A DNA stretch of 64,000 bases from Syntrophomonas sp. DTU019 (GCA_913757435.1 CAJYDM010000001.1:806001-870000); one strand, 5' to 3'. Positions 37,570 through 45,781 are shown, numbered from the stretch's first letter. The notes: generated by a model from the sequence alone, not told the origin. Made by a program: numbers and translations.

Positions 37570-39009
37570 ATGGCCTACATTAAGGGCGAAGACCGCATGC
37601 AGATCACCCTTTTTCCTGAAGCGGTCGATGACTATATATCAACTGATAATCCAGTTAGGGTAATTGAAGCATTCGTTAATTCGTTGTACATGAAGGACCT
37701 CGGGTTCCAAAAAGCGGAGCCGAAAAATACTGGTAGACCTCCATATGATCCTAGGGACTTGTTAAAGCTCTACTTGTATGGTTATCTAAATCGGGTTAGA
37801 TCATCTCGGAGGCTAGAGACCGAAGCCGGTCGGAATCTTGAGTTGTTATGGTTATTACGGAAGCTAAAACCCGACTTTAAGACAATAGCTGATTTTAGGA
37901 AAGATAACCCCAAAGCCCTAAAAGGAGTCTTCAAACAGTTCACCCTGTTATGCAAAGACTGGGACTTGTATGGCAAAGAGGTCATAGCTATCGATGGTTC
38001 CAAGTTCCGAGCCAGCAATTCCAAGCGCAATAATTACAACCAAAAGAAGTTACAAAGACACTTAAAATATATTGACGAAAAAATTAACGGCTACTTTAAT
38101 GAATTAGATAGCAACGACCAGGACGAAGCCGATATCCATATCCCCAGTGCTGAAGAGATCCAGAGGCGCATAGAAGAACTAGAAAGCCGTAAAGGTAAAT
38201 ATACCGCCATGAAACAGCATATGGAGCAAACCGGGGCTACAGAAGTATCGACCACTGATCCAGATGCTCGGCTAATGGCTGTTAATAATAACGGAGTAGA
38301 AGTCAGCTACAATGTACAAACGGCGGTAGACCAAAAGCATAAGCTAGTGGTAGACAGTGAAGTCATAAACAATCCAGCTGACCAAGGGCAGCTAAGCAAT
38401 ATGGCTAAGCAGGCCAAAGAAGTATTGGAAGTAGACCAAATTAAAGTATTGGCCGATAAAGGATACTACTCAACCAATGATCTAATCGAATGCGAGAAAA
38501 ACCACATAGAGACCTATGTAGCCAAGCAGAGATTTACCGGTAATATAGCCAACACCGACTTTCAAGCTGACAAATTCCAATATGACCAAGAGCAAGACGT
38601 TTACCTATGCCCCGCAAAAGAGATTCTCTATCCAGGCAGAATAAGAGAAGTCAACGGAGTAAAATATCGAACCTACAAAAACTACCGGGCCTGTAAGGGC
38701 TGCCCCTTAAAGGATCAATGCACCAAAGCCCAGAAGGGCCGAACAATTAGCCGCAACCTAGCCCAGCCATTACTGGATGAAATAGACCGCCGGACCAAGG
38801 AAAATCGAAAACTGTATGTACAAAGGCAAATGATCGTAGAACACCCATATGGAACCGTAAAAAGGGGCTTGGGTTATAGTTACTTTTTAACCAGGGGATT
38901 AGTGTCTGTAAATACGGAAAACAAGTTACATATGTTGGCCTACAACATGCGAAGAGTAATCAATATTCTGGGAGTTGAAGAAATAGTAAAAAGGCTGGCC
39001 TCAGCATAA
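37570..39009 (+). CDS. IS1182-family transposase
   Basis: A 479-residue DDE transposase. The N-terminal domain (YDPRDLLKLYLYGYLNRVRSSRRLE; IADFRKDN) and the first catalytic aspartate in IAIDGSKFRA are typical. A second is in VLADKGYYS, and the glutamate in MIVEHPYGTVKRGLG. A zinc-like cysteine group (CPAKE...CKGCPLKDQC) precedes the end. The frame is intact, so the element may still move. Confidence 0.93.
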   Translation: MAYIKGEDRMQITLFPEAVDDYISTDNPVRVIEAFVNSLYMKDLGFQKAEPKNTGRPPYDPRDLLKLYLYGYLNRVRSSRRLETEAGRNLELLWLLRKLKPDFKTIADFRKDNPKALKGVFKQFTLLCKDWDLYGKEVIAIDGSKFRASNSKRNNYNQKKLQRHLKYIDEKINGYFNELDSNDQDEADIHIPSAEEIQRRIEELESRKGKYTAMKQHMEQTGATEVSTTDPDARLMAVNNNGVEVSYNVQTAVDQKHKLVVDSEVINNPADQGQLSNMAKQAKEVLEVDQIKVLADKGYYSTNDLIECEKNHIETYVAKQRFTGNIANTDFQADKFQYDQEQDVYLCPAKEILYPGRIREVNGVKYRTYKNYRACKGCPLKDQCTKAQKGRTISRNLAQPLLDEIDRRTKENRKLYVQRQMIVEHPYGTVKRGLGYSYFLTRGLVSVNTENKLHMLAYNMRRVINILGVEEIVKRLASA

Positions 39010-39029
39010 ACTGCACCAGCCTGTTTTTT
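38992..39029 (+). terminator. Terminator of the IS1182 transposase
   Basis: AGGCTGG (38992-38998) pairs with CCAGCCT (39016-39022), followed by G and six T residues; the stop codon lies in the loop. Confidence 0.75.
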
Positions 39030-39114
39030 ATCAAAATATCACTAGTAATACTAAATGACCAGTAAAACCTATCACGTAGTTTTGGGATCTCATCGAAAGT
39101 TCTCACACGGTCTG

Positions 39115-39131
39115 CCGTCCCCATGCCTCCG
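39115..39131. repeat. REP-like palindrome, right outer part
   Basis: These 17 bases are the exact reverse complement of 37427-37443 and complete the right arm interrupted by IS1182. The first four bases are the duplicated target CCGT. Confidence 0.7.
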
Positions 39132-39138
39132 CCTCGGT

Positions 39139-39537
39139 CTAGGTCATATTAAATACCCCCAGGGTGTTGGCCTTTTTATATTCCTTGAGAAAAACATCGT
39201 ACATATTGAGGTTGAGGGTGTTGCACAGAGCGGCGGAGTAGAAGAAGAGCTTGCCCAGTTCGGTAGTGATAACATCTTCGCAGTTGGCACAGAGTGAACC
39301 GCGCAGGTGGTTGTCGAGGTATCCTTTTAAATCGTCGAAGGATTCGATACAGTCTGGTAGATTCAATTTGTTAGCCTCAATAGAAACACATCCACAATCA
39401 GTAACGGATTTGATGAGAGCCCGGTTTACCCGACATGAAGACTCGGAAAGCTTGGAGAGGATATCGCATATGCTGCGGTGTCTGATCAACAAATCCCCCA
39501 CAACATTCTGGAATTCATCACAAATCAAGTCCTTCAC
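39139..39537 (-). CDS. Conserved protein of unknown function, MazG-like helical fold possible
   Basis: A 132-residue protein starting with GTG at 39537-39535 after AAGGGGG. It begins KDLICDEFQNVVGDLLIRHRSICDILSKL and ends ELGKLFFYSAALCNTLNLNMYDVFLKEYKK, a pattern that recalls the helical core of MazG-like proteins but without the full metal motif. Several cysteines are conserved-looking (CGC, CANC). Similar genes lie beside disA in other Clostridia as I recall. A strong reverse-strand promoter precedes it (39603-39574). Confidence 0.65.
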   Translation of the reverse strand: MKDLICDEFQNVVGDLLIRHRSICDILSKLSESSCRVNRALIKSVTDCGCVSIEANKLNLPDCIESFDDLKGYLDNHLRGSLCANCEDVITTELGKLFFYSAALCNTLNLNMYDVFLKEYKKANTLGVFNMT

Positions 39538-39573
39538 AATGAGACTTGCCCCCTTCTGTTTGTGATTTGTTTA

Positions 39574-39603
39574 ATTATAGACCGACTCTAAAATGTATGT
39601 CAA
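39574..39603 (-). promoter_or_regulatory. Strong sigma-A promoter of the 132-residue reverse-strand gene
   Basis: On the reverse strand TTGACA (39603-39598) and TATAAT (39579-39574) are both perfect, 18 bases apart. The start codon of the gene lies 37 bases beyond the -10 box. The 232-bp duplication begins exactly at the last base of this -10 box. Confidence 0.8.
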
Positions 39604-39805
39604 TGCGGCCAAATCAAAGCCTGCGGGGCTTTAAGCTAGAAGAAATTTCTAACTGCCGTATAAATCACCTCCTGGCATATCAGAATAAGAATATGGAGGT
39701 GAAGAATATGTATAGAAAACCAAAAATTAACACCGCCACCTTAATTGCCGCACTTTTGGCAGTCATTTGGACGGTTCAGCTGGCTGGCCTGTGGAACCGG
39801 GGCTC
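39574..39805. repeat. 232-bp direct repeat, copy 1 (target duplication of IS B)
   Basis: Identical over all 232 bases to 43841-44072. It covers the divergent promoter, the yacL leader, Shine-Dalgarno and the first 32-33 codons of yacL. It immediately precedes the left end of IS B, so it is read as the left target duplication. Confidence 0.9.
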
Positions 39806-39815
39806 GGGTCTTTGA
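39708..39815 (+). pseudogene. Truncated 5' fragment of yacL
   Basis: The first 33 codons of yacL, with its complete ribosome binding site GGAGGTG, run into the left end of IS B and stop at TGA 39813-39815. The resulting 35-residue peptide would hold just the first transmembrane helix. It is a by-product of the target duplication, not an independent gene. Confidence 0.85.
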
Positions 39816-39866
39816 CAGTTGAATAGTAGAAAAAGGTTAGAGAAGCCCGAAAAGGGCTAATTTTTT
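39722..39866. repeat. 145-bp direct repeat, copy 1 (target duplication of IS A)
   Basis: Identical to 41809-41953. It consists of 84 bases of yacL (39722-39805) and the first 61 bases of IS B (39806-39866), so IS A inserted after IS B. Confidence 0.9.
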
Positions 39867-41808
39867 CCTGACTTTTGCAAAATAGAGGAAGAAGAAAGCT
39901 CTCCGCGCCCCTAGATGATAGGCAATTGAGAGCTTTTCTTTTAATTGTAGGATTGTATATCTAAGCTTTGCGGATGTCTTTCAGTTTACCATACGGTAAG
40001 ATTTCAGGAAGTTGTAAAGTACTTAGGATTGCCGAAAAGTCTTCATTTGATTGGTTCTTTAGATAATATGAGCTGTTGCTTTTTGCATCATCAATAACAG
40101 TAAGATTAGCACTTCGAAGAGCATCTTGGATCTTTTCGGTAGACAACTCAAGTTTTTCTTTTCTGAGTTTGTATTCTAGATACCGCTGGATTACCAAAGC
40201 CAGGTAGCACATTACGAAATGGCCGCGAATACTCGATTCTGTCCAAACAAAGATGGGTCTGGCCTCTAAATTGCTTTTCATAACCCTGAAGCTCTCCTCA
40301 ATCTTCCAAAGGCCTTGATAGATCCCTATCACCTGCGCCGCTGACAGGCTTTTGTCCGAGCTTTGAATTCCATAATATCCATCGAATTGTGCATCCATTT
40401 CAACCTGATTTTCGTTGAATGAAACGTGATCGTCATCAAAAATGGCCAGTTGCACATACTTTTTGCCACCCTTTTTCATTTCTGCTTTGAGACTGGATTT
40501 GGAGTCCACAAGGCGCCGGGACTTCTCTATCAATCGTTCGCGGTCTCTACGGTCTTTCTCAGCACGTTTAGCTGACCAAGTTATCACCATATTGTCATCG
40601 AGCAAGACTTTTTCGCCATTAATCTTAACACTGTTCTGAAAATTGCAGACCTTCCATTTAAATTGCGGGCTCTCCACAGTGTAGCCCTCGTCCCCAAGAA
40701 CTAGGTTCTTAATTGCTTTACTTGCAGATCGGATTTTGTATGCCATGACATAATCAAAACCTTTTGACCTGAGGTAGGCCAGGTTCTGTTTAGAATTTAG
40801 CCCACGATCAGCGGTTATTATAATCTTCTTTATGCCATAGGTTTCCCGTAAGTATTCCATAACTGGCACCAGCGTCTTAAAATCATTGGTATTTCCGGGG
40901 AACAGTTCATAGCTAATTGGGATGCCCTCATCGTCAATTAAGAGCCCCATTACGACTTGGACCTGATTTACTTTGTTGTCTTTAGAATAACCGAACTTCT
41001 TAAGTTCATCGGCTCTGACTGACTCAAAGTAATAAGTGGTAACATCGTAGAAAGCAACTCCAAGGTTGCGTGTCATTTTAAGTGATAGCTGCTTGTTCAA
41101 GTGCCTTTCCAGAGATTTCTTTTCATTGGCAAGAAAAGAAAGACTCCGGTATATTTGTTCTAAATTCATTTCCTTGGAGTTGATAAAGAACTCCTTTTGT
41201 TCAAAGCTCTTTTTCTTTGATGCCGGTTTTAGCAGCCGGAAGTAAACGAGCATAGATGTCGTATCTTTGACTTTGAACTTAAGGTTGGAATCACGCTTCT
41301 GGCGATAATCGAAGAAGTAATCAAGTTTCAATTCATCCCAGATACTCTCGTATACCTTAACGCCGTAATTACGAATAGGAAAGCCTTTAGCAGCGTCGTT
41401 ATCAGATCCTTCCAGGTAATGCTGGATATCTTTAAATATTGCTTCTTGTTTAAGACTCTCGTTGAAAGCCCTGGACTCCCGGCATTCTCTGCGCAAACGA
41501 TTCAGAATTCCAGGCTCCTGCGCTTCCAATTCGTCTGCACGCCCTAATACCTTAAGTACCCTGGTCTTGGGCTTCTTATTAACTGGATCCCGATAAGACT
41601 CCACGATTCTCACATATTTGATCCCTCGGCTGTTATATACCTGTAGACTGCTCATGCCTGCACCCCTCGTATGAACCAAGTATAGTATAACCATATTATA
41701 ACATACATACGTTAGATATACAGTAGAGGGATATAAAAAATACCCGATAAATACTAATATTACAGCATTTACACGGGTATTCTTTTCAGCTTATCTGCAA
41801 AAGTCAGG
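39867..41808 (-). mobile_element. IS A, IS1634-type insertion sequence
   Basis: A 1942-bp element bounded by the 13-base perfect inverted repeat CCTGACTTTTGCA (39867-39879 and the complement at 41796-41808). It is flanked by a 145-bp perfect direct repeat. Elements of the IS1634/IS1549 group are known for unusually long, variable target repeats, which agrees. It holds one intact transposase gene on the reverse strand. Confidence 0.85.
39961..41655 (-). CDS. IS A transposase (IS1634-type, DDE)
   Basis: A 564-residue transposase. Catalytic-core motifs: AFYDVTTYYFES (first aspartate), IITADRGLNSKQN (second aspartate) and GLWKIEESFRVMKSNLEARPIFVWTE cut here as the E region with its YREK-like motif. 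The ATG at 41655-41653 follows GAGGGGTG on the reverse strand; an upstream in-frame start would overlap the IS end region without a ribosome binding site. The frame is intact. Confidence 0.9.
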   Translation of the reverse strand: MSSLQVYNSRGIKYVRIVESYRDPVNKKPKTRVLKVLGRADELEAQEPGILNRLRRECRESRAFNESLKQEAIFKDIQHYLEGSDNDAAKGFPIRNYGVKVYESIWDELKLDYFFDYRQKRDSNLKFKVKDTTSMLVYFRLLKPASKKKSFEQKEFFINSKEMNLEQIYRSLSFLANEKKSLERHLNKQLSLKMTRNLGVAFYDVTTYYFESVRADELKKFGYSKDNKVNQVQVVMGLLIDDEGIPISYELFPGNTNDFKTLVPVMEYLRETYGIKKIIITADRGLNSKQNLAYLRSKGFDYVMAYKIRSASKAIKNLVLGDEGYTVESPQFKWKVCNFQNSVKINGEKVLLDDNMVITWSAKRAEKDRRDRERLIEKSRRLVDSKSSLKAEMKKGGKKYVQLAIFDDDHVSFNENQVEMDAQFDGYYGIQSSDKSLSAAQVIGIYQGLWKIEESFRVMKSNLEARPIFVWTESSIRGHFVMCYLALVIQRYLEYKLRKEKLELSTEKIQDALRSANLTVIDDAKSNSSYYLKNQSNEDFSAILSTLQLPEILPYGKLKDIRKA

Positions 41809-41953
41809 AAAAATTAACACCGCCACCTTAATTGCCGCACTTTTGGCAGTCATTTGGACGGTTCAGCTGGCTGGCCTGTGGAACCGGGGCTCGGGTCTTT
41901 GACAGTTGAATAGTAGAAAAAGGTTAGAGAAGCCCGAAAAGGGCTAATTTTTT
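41809..41953. repeat. 145-bp direct repeat, copy 2
   Basis: Identical to 39722-39866. It supplies a second copy of the left end of IS B (41893-41953) and an internal piece of yacL without its start codon. Confidence 0.9.
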
Positions 41954-42027
41954 TGTCAATTGTTACACTTTTGTATTGAGTACTTTTGAGTAATGTGTCA
42001 TAATATAGGGGATGGGAGGTGTTTTCT

Positions 42028-43740
42028 ATGCGGCTAAAAATCTCTAGGTCAAAAAATGCTGCTTCGCTTTATGTCATAAAGTCCACCTATGTCAATGGCG
42101 TTCATTCTTCCAAGATTGTTGAAAAGCTTGGTACATATGATGAACTTAAGAAAAAATTGGGCGGGCAAGACCCGATCGAGTGGGCCAAGGAGTATATTGC
42201 CAAACTTAACGAGGAGGAAAAGCTTAACAAACGCGATGTCCTAGTTAAGTATTCCCCGATCAAGACTATTGATAAAGGCCAGCAGCGCTTATTCAACGGC
42301 GGATACCTCTTTTTGCAGAAGATATATCACGAACTGAAGCTTGATAAAATGTGCAGAGCTATCTCTAAGAAGTACAAGTTTTCTTACGACCTGGACTCCA
42401 TCCTATCCAGACTTATCTACGCCAGGATTATCTACCCTTCCTCTAAGCTTTCTACATTCCAACTTTCCTCAAGGTTCATAGAACAGCCATCGTTTGATCT
42501 CCACCAAATCTACCGTGCGTTGGAGATAATTGCCAAAGAGGCTGACTCTATCCAGGCGTCTCTTTATTCCAACAGCCTGGCTGTGTCAGAGCGGAACACG
42601 CGGGTGCTGTACTATGACTGCACCAATTACTTCTTCGAAATTGAGCAGGAGTCAGGCATCAAGCAATACGGCTACTCCAAAGAGCACCGCCCTAACCCCA
42701 TTGTCCAGATGGGGCTTTTCATGGATGGGGATGGGGTGCCTTTAGCCGTATATATTGGCAAAGGCAATACTAACGAGCAACTGACGCTAAAACCGCTGGA
42801 GAAGAAAATACTGTCTGACTTTAACTGCTCCAAGTTCATCGTCTGCACCGATGCAGGGCTCGCTTCCAATAGTAACCGTCAATTCAACAACCAGGGCGAG
42901 CGAGCTTTCATCACTACGCAGTCGGTCAAGAAGCTGAAGAAACACCTAAGAGAATGGGCATTAAGCCCTGAGGGCTGGCGCCTCCCGGGCGATACCTCCG
43001 TATACAGTCTGGACAAGCTTGATGAAAACAAAGACATGGAAAAGACTTTTTACAAGGAGCGTTGGATTGTGGAGGATGGGCTGGAGCAGAAGCTTATTGT
43101 GTCTTTTTCGCTCAAGTACCAAGATTATCAACGCAAGGTCAGGAACGCCCAAATTGAGCGTGCTCGCAAAGTCCTTAACACGAATTTGGGGAAACTTACG
43201 AAGGTGAACCAAAACGACTACAAACGTTTTATCAAGAAAACCAGCATTACCCCTGAGGGTGAGGTTGCCAGCAAGGCGGTATATGAAATCGATAACTCTG
43301 TCATCCAGAAAGAGGAGGCTTTTGATGGTTTCTACGCGGTTTGCACTAACCTTGACGGCGACGCCGCTGCTATCCTTGCGGTAAATAGGAGGCGCTGGCA
43401 GATTGAGGAGTGCTTCAGGATCATGAAAAGCGAGTTTAAGGCTAGACCGGTATACCTTAGCCGCGATGACAGGATAATGGCGCATTTTATTATATGTTTT
43501 ATCGCGCTGGTGATCTACCGACTCTTGAAGAAGACGTTAGGTGAGCAATACACCTGCAGTGAGATCGTTCAGGGGCTGCGTGACATGAATTTCTATGAGG
43601 TCAAAGGGGAGGGTTTCGTCCCCACCTATATGAGAACGGACTTCACGGATAATCTTCATGATGTGTTTGGCTTCCGTACTGACTACCAGATTCTCCCCAT
43701 GCGACAGATGAAAAAAATTTTTAAAGCTACTAAGTCTTAG
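42028..43740 (+). CDS. IS B transposase (IS1634-type, DDE)
   Basis: A 570-residue transposase of the same group as IS A but clearly different in sequence. Motifs: YYDCTNYFFEIE, FIVCTDAGLASNSN and RRWQIEECFRIMKSEFKARPVYL region for the three acidic residues. ATG 42028 is eight bases after GGGAGGT; an in-frame GTG at 42019 overlaps that site. The frame is complete. Confidence 0.9.
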   Translation: MRLKISRSKNAASLYVIKSTYVNGVHSSKIVEKLGTYDELKKKLGGQDPIEWAKEYIAKLNEEEKLNKRDVLVKYSPIKTIDKGQQRLFNGGYLFLQKIYHELKLDKMCRAISKKYKFSYDLDSILSRLIYARIIYPSSKLSTFQLSSRFIEQPSFDLHQIYRALEIIAKEADSIQASLYSNSLAVSERNTRVLYYDCTNYFFEIEQESGIKQYGYSKEHRPNPIVQMGLFMDGDGVPLAVYIGKGNTNEQLTLKPLEKKILSDFNCSKFIVCTDAGLASNSNRQFNNQGERAFITTQSVKKLKKHLREWALSPEGWRLPGDTSVYSLDKLDENKDMEKTFYKERWIVEDGLEQKLIVSFSLKYQDYQRKVRNAQIERARKVLNTNLGKLTKVNQNDYKRFIKKTSITPEGEVASKAVYEIDNSVIQKEEAFDGFYAVCTNLDGDAAAILAVNRRRWQIEECFRIMKSEFKARPVYLSRDDRIMAHFIICFIALVIYRLLKKTLGEQYTCSEIVQGLRDMNFYEVKGEGFVPTYMRTDFTDNLHDVFGFRTDYQILPMRQMKKIFKATKS

Positions 43741-43775
43741 ACAAATAGTACTCACTTTTTACTAACACGTGAAAA

Positions 43776-43820
43776 GCTCGCAACCCCCTTGTTTTAGGAG
43801 TTTACGAGCTTTTTTCTCTT
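43776..43820 (+). terminator. Terminator-like inverted repeat at the end of IS B
   Basis: AAAAGCTCG (43772-43780 region) and CGAGCTTTTTT (43805-43815) pair around AACCCCCTTGTTTTAGGAGTTTA, ending in a run of T residues. It would end transposase transcription before yacL. Confidence 0.65.
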
Positions 43821-43840
43821 CACTAAGTGTCAAAGACGGG

Positions 43841-44072
43841 ATTATAGACCGACTCTAAAATGTATGTCAATGCGGCCAAATCAAAGCCTGCGGGGCTTTA
43901 AGCTAGAAGAAATTTCTAACTGCCGTATAAATCACCTCCTGGCATATCAGAATAAGAATATGGAGGTGAAGAATATGTATAGAAAACCAAAAATTAACAC
44001 CGCCACCTTAATTGCCGCACTTTTGGCAGTCATTTGGACGGTTCAGCTGGCTGGCCTGTGGAACCGGGGCTC
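43841..44072. repeat. 232-bp direct repeat, copy 2, containing the functional yacL start
   Basis: Identical to 39574-39805 and continuous with the rest of yacL. It also duplicates the reverse-strand TTGACA-N18-TATAAT promoter (43870-43841), which now points into the 3' end of IS B. Confidence 0.9.
43932..43969 (+). promoter_or_regulatory. Hairpin that can cover the yacL Shine-Dalgarno
   Basis: TCACCTCC (43932-43939) is an exact complement of GGAGGTGA (43962-43969), the ribosome binding site six bases before the yacL ATG, with a 22-base loop. The same stem is in the duplicate at 39665-39702. If transcription starts upstream of 43932, translation would be restrained until the stem opens. Confidence 0.55.
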
Positions 44073-45090
44073 TACTCTGCAGGTGACTGCATTGTCAGCA
44101 GGCGGGGTATTGGTCTCATACCTGATGTTAAATCGCTTGGTAGGTTATTTCCGCAAAGCCATTCAAAAGTTCAATGAAATGCTGGAGACAACCTCTATCG
44201 ATATCCTGATGGGCGGTGTTGCCGGTCTTATGCTGGGCATTATGGTTGGTGTAATGAGTACTTATCCATTGTCCATGTTGAGAGGCTGGGGTAATTACCT
44301 GATTATTGCTGTATTTCTGGGATGCGGTGCCCTGGGGGTCAAAATTGGTACCAGCCGGGCCAGCGAGTTGATGAGCTTCTTGCCCGGAAGGGTCGCATCG
44401 GCAGCCTTGCCTCTGGTAGAGACTCCGGAGGCGAAAGTTCTGGATACCAGCGCCATCATCGACGGACGTATCTACGATGTCTGCCAAAGCAATTTTCTGG
44501 ATGGCAGACTGGTGGTCCCCACTTTCGTCATTGAAGAGCTGCAGCACATAGCCGATTCGTCAGACAATCTGCGCCGCAACAAAGGCAGGCGAGGCTTGGA
44601 ATTATTGTCGAAAATGCAGAAACACGCACAGATAAAAATTGATATAATTGAAGCAGACATTCCCGAGGAAAGAGATGTCGATGCCAAGCTGGTCAAACTG
44701 TGCAAACGCATTAATGCCAGTATAGTAACCAATGATTTCAACCTCAATAAGGTTTCGGAATTGCAGGGCATCAAGGTGTTAAATATTAACGAGCTGGCCA
44801 ACGCGGTTAAGATGATCGTCTACCCCGGGGAAAATATGCATATCAGCATAATCAAAGAAGGCAAGGAGTCTGGCCAGGGGGTGGGATATCTGGAGGACGG
44901 CACCATGGTGGTAGTGGAAGATGCTCAGAATGACATCGGACGCGACCTTGACGTGGTGGTCACCAGTGTGTTCCAGACTGCGGCGGGACGGATGATCTTC
45001 ACCCGCAAGAGCAGGGAAGAACATCAGCATCAGACTCATCAGGTGGAGAATCAGCTTCAGTCAGTACGAGAGGTGAATTTATATGGATAA
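43975..45090 (+). CDS. yacL: Membrane-anchored PIN/TRAM-domain protein YacL
   Basis: A 371-residue protein: four N-terminal membrane segments (residues about 8-130), a PIN nuclease-fold domain starting at VLDTSAIIDGRIYDVC (acidic metal ligands DTS, then E, and IVTNDFNLNKV) and a C-terminal TRAM domain (YPGENMHISIIKEGKESGQGVGYLEDGTMVVVE as separate blocks). It probably cleaves RNA near the membrane; the target is unknown. ATG 43975 follows GGAGGTGA. Although IS elements lie just upstream, the duplicated target restores the full start. It overlaps ispD by eight bases. Confidence 0.92.
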   Translation: MYRKPKINTATLIAALLAVIWTVQLAGLWNRGSTLQVTALSAGGVLVSYLMLNRLVGYFRKAIQKFNEMLETTSIDILMGGVAGLMLGIMVGVMSTYPLSMLRGWGNYLIIAVFLGCGALGVKIGTSRASELMSFLPGRVASAALPLVETPEAKVLDTSAIIDGRIYDVCQSNFLDGRLVVPTFVIEELQHIADSSDNLRRNKGRRGLELLSKMQKHAQIKIDIIEADIPEERDVDAKLVKLCKRINASIVTNDFNLNKVSELQGIKVLNINELANAVKMIVYPGENMHISIIKEGKESGQGVGYLEDGTMVVVEDAQNDIGRDLDVVVTSVFQTAAGRMIFTRKSREEHQHQTHQVENQLQSVREVNLYG

Positions 45091-45781
45091 CAACCTGCGG
45101 GTTGTTATAGCAGCAGCAGGGGTTGGACGCAGGATGGGCGGGGAGATCAACAAACAATACCGGCCGCTTTTATCCCGGCCGGTATTAGCTTATTCCATAG
45201 ATGTATTTGAGGCTCTTGCTTATGTGGACGAGATCGTGGTAGTCGCCCATCCCGATGAAGTAAACTATTGCCAGTCTGAGGTCATTGAGAAATATGGTTA
45301 CCGCAAGGTGAGCAGGGTCATACCCGGCGGAGCCGAGAGGCAGGATTCGGTTTGGGCAGGGTTAAAGAGTCTGGGGCCTGATACCGATTATGTGGCCGTG
45401 CATGACGGCGCGCGCCCTTTAGTGACCCGGAATTTGATCGACCGCCTGCTGGCAGCTGCCTCTGAGTGGGGGGCTGCCATTCCCGGAGTGATGGCTCGGG
45501 ACACGTTGAAAATGGTCGACCGGGATGGATTTGTGGGGCATACTATGGACCGCTCGGTGGTAGCCATGATTCAGACCCCACAAATATTCCAGTATCAGGA
45601 ATTATTGAAGGCTTATGATTGCGCTTACCAGGACGATCTATTAGGAACCGACGATGCCAGTCTTTTTGAAATATACATCGGACGGGTCAAGGTGGTTCCC
45701 GGAGAAGTCAACAACATCAAGATGACTACTGCGGAGGACCTGCTGATCGCTGAAGCCCTGTTGCGGATGATCCGGGTCTGA
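45083..45781 (+). CDS. ispD: 2-C-methyl-D-erythritol 4-phosphate cytidylyltransferase
   Basis: IspD joins MEP to CTP in the non-mevalonate isoprenoid pathway. The 232-residue protein has the nucleotide-binding AAAGVGRRMGGEINKQYRPLL at its start, VHDGARPLV and the GTDDASLFE segment of the family. It overlaps yacL by eight bases and is followed by ispF after 18 bases. Confidence 0.96.
   Translation: MDNNLRVVIAAAGVGRRMGGEINKQYRPLLSRPVLAYSIDVFEALAYVDEIVVVAHPDEVNYCQSEVIEKYGYRKVSRVIPGGAERQDSVWAGLKSLGPDTDYVAVHDGARPLVTRNLIDRLLAAASEWGAAIPGVMARDTLKMVDRDGFVGHTMDRSVVAMIQTPQIFQYQELLKAYDCAYQDDLLGTDDASLFEIYIGRVKVVPGEVNNIKMTTAEDLLIAEALLRMIRV

Larger units (their letters stand above)
37489..39114 (+). mobile_element. 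IS1182-family insertion sequence
   Basis: A 1626-bp element with imperfect terminal inverted repeats: CAGACTGTGTGAAAACT on the left and CAGACCGTGTGAGAACT (reverse complement of the right end), 15 of 17 matching. It is flanked by a four-base target repeat CCGT (37485-37488 and 39115-39118). It carries one intact transposase gene and its own terminator. It sits inside the right arm of a REP-like palindrome, whose two halves can be rejoined exactly by removing the element and one CCGT copy. Confidence 0.88.
41893..43840 (+). mobile_element. IS B, IS1634-type insertion sequence in front of yacL
   Basis: The intact element is 1948 bp. Inner terminal repeats match as GTCTTTGACA (41895-41904) and its complement at 43828-43837; the outermost two or three bases differ. 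Its original left end also persists at 39806-39866, separated by IS A and its repeat. The whole compound insertion (39806-43840) is flanked by the 232-bp direct repeat of yacL sequence. One intact transposase gene is read towards yacL. Confidence 0.85.

Noticed and set aside
39546-39815. 89-residue reading frame starting near 39546
   Set aside because: Only the part from 39708 has a ribosome binding site; the rest is the divergent promoter and leader. It is the broken copy of yacL.
43864-43974. Longer N-terminus for yacL from ATG 43864
   Set aside because: No ribosome binding site at 43864, whereas GGAGGTGA precedes ATG 43975. The extra residues are polar leader sequence, not a membrane segment.
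37500-44100. Composite transposon or genomic island
   Set aside because: The three elements belong to different events, carry no cargo gene besides transposases, and the surrounding gene order is the normal disA-yacL-ispD order.
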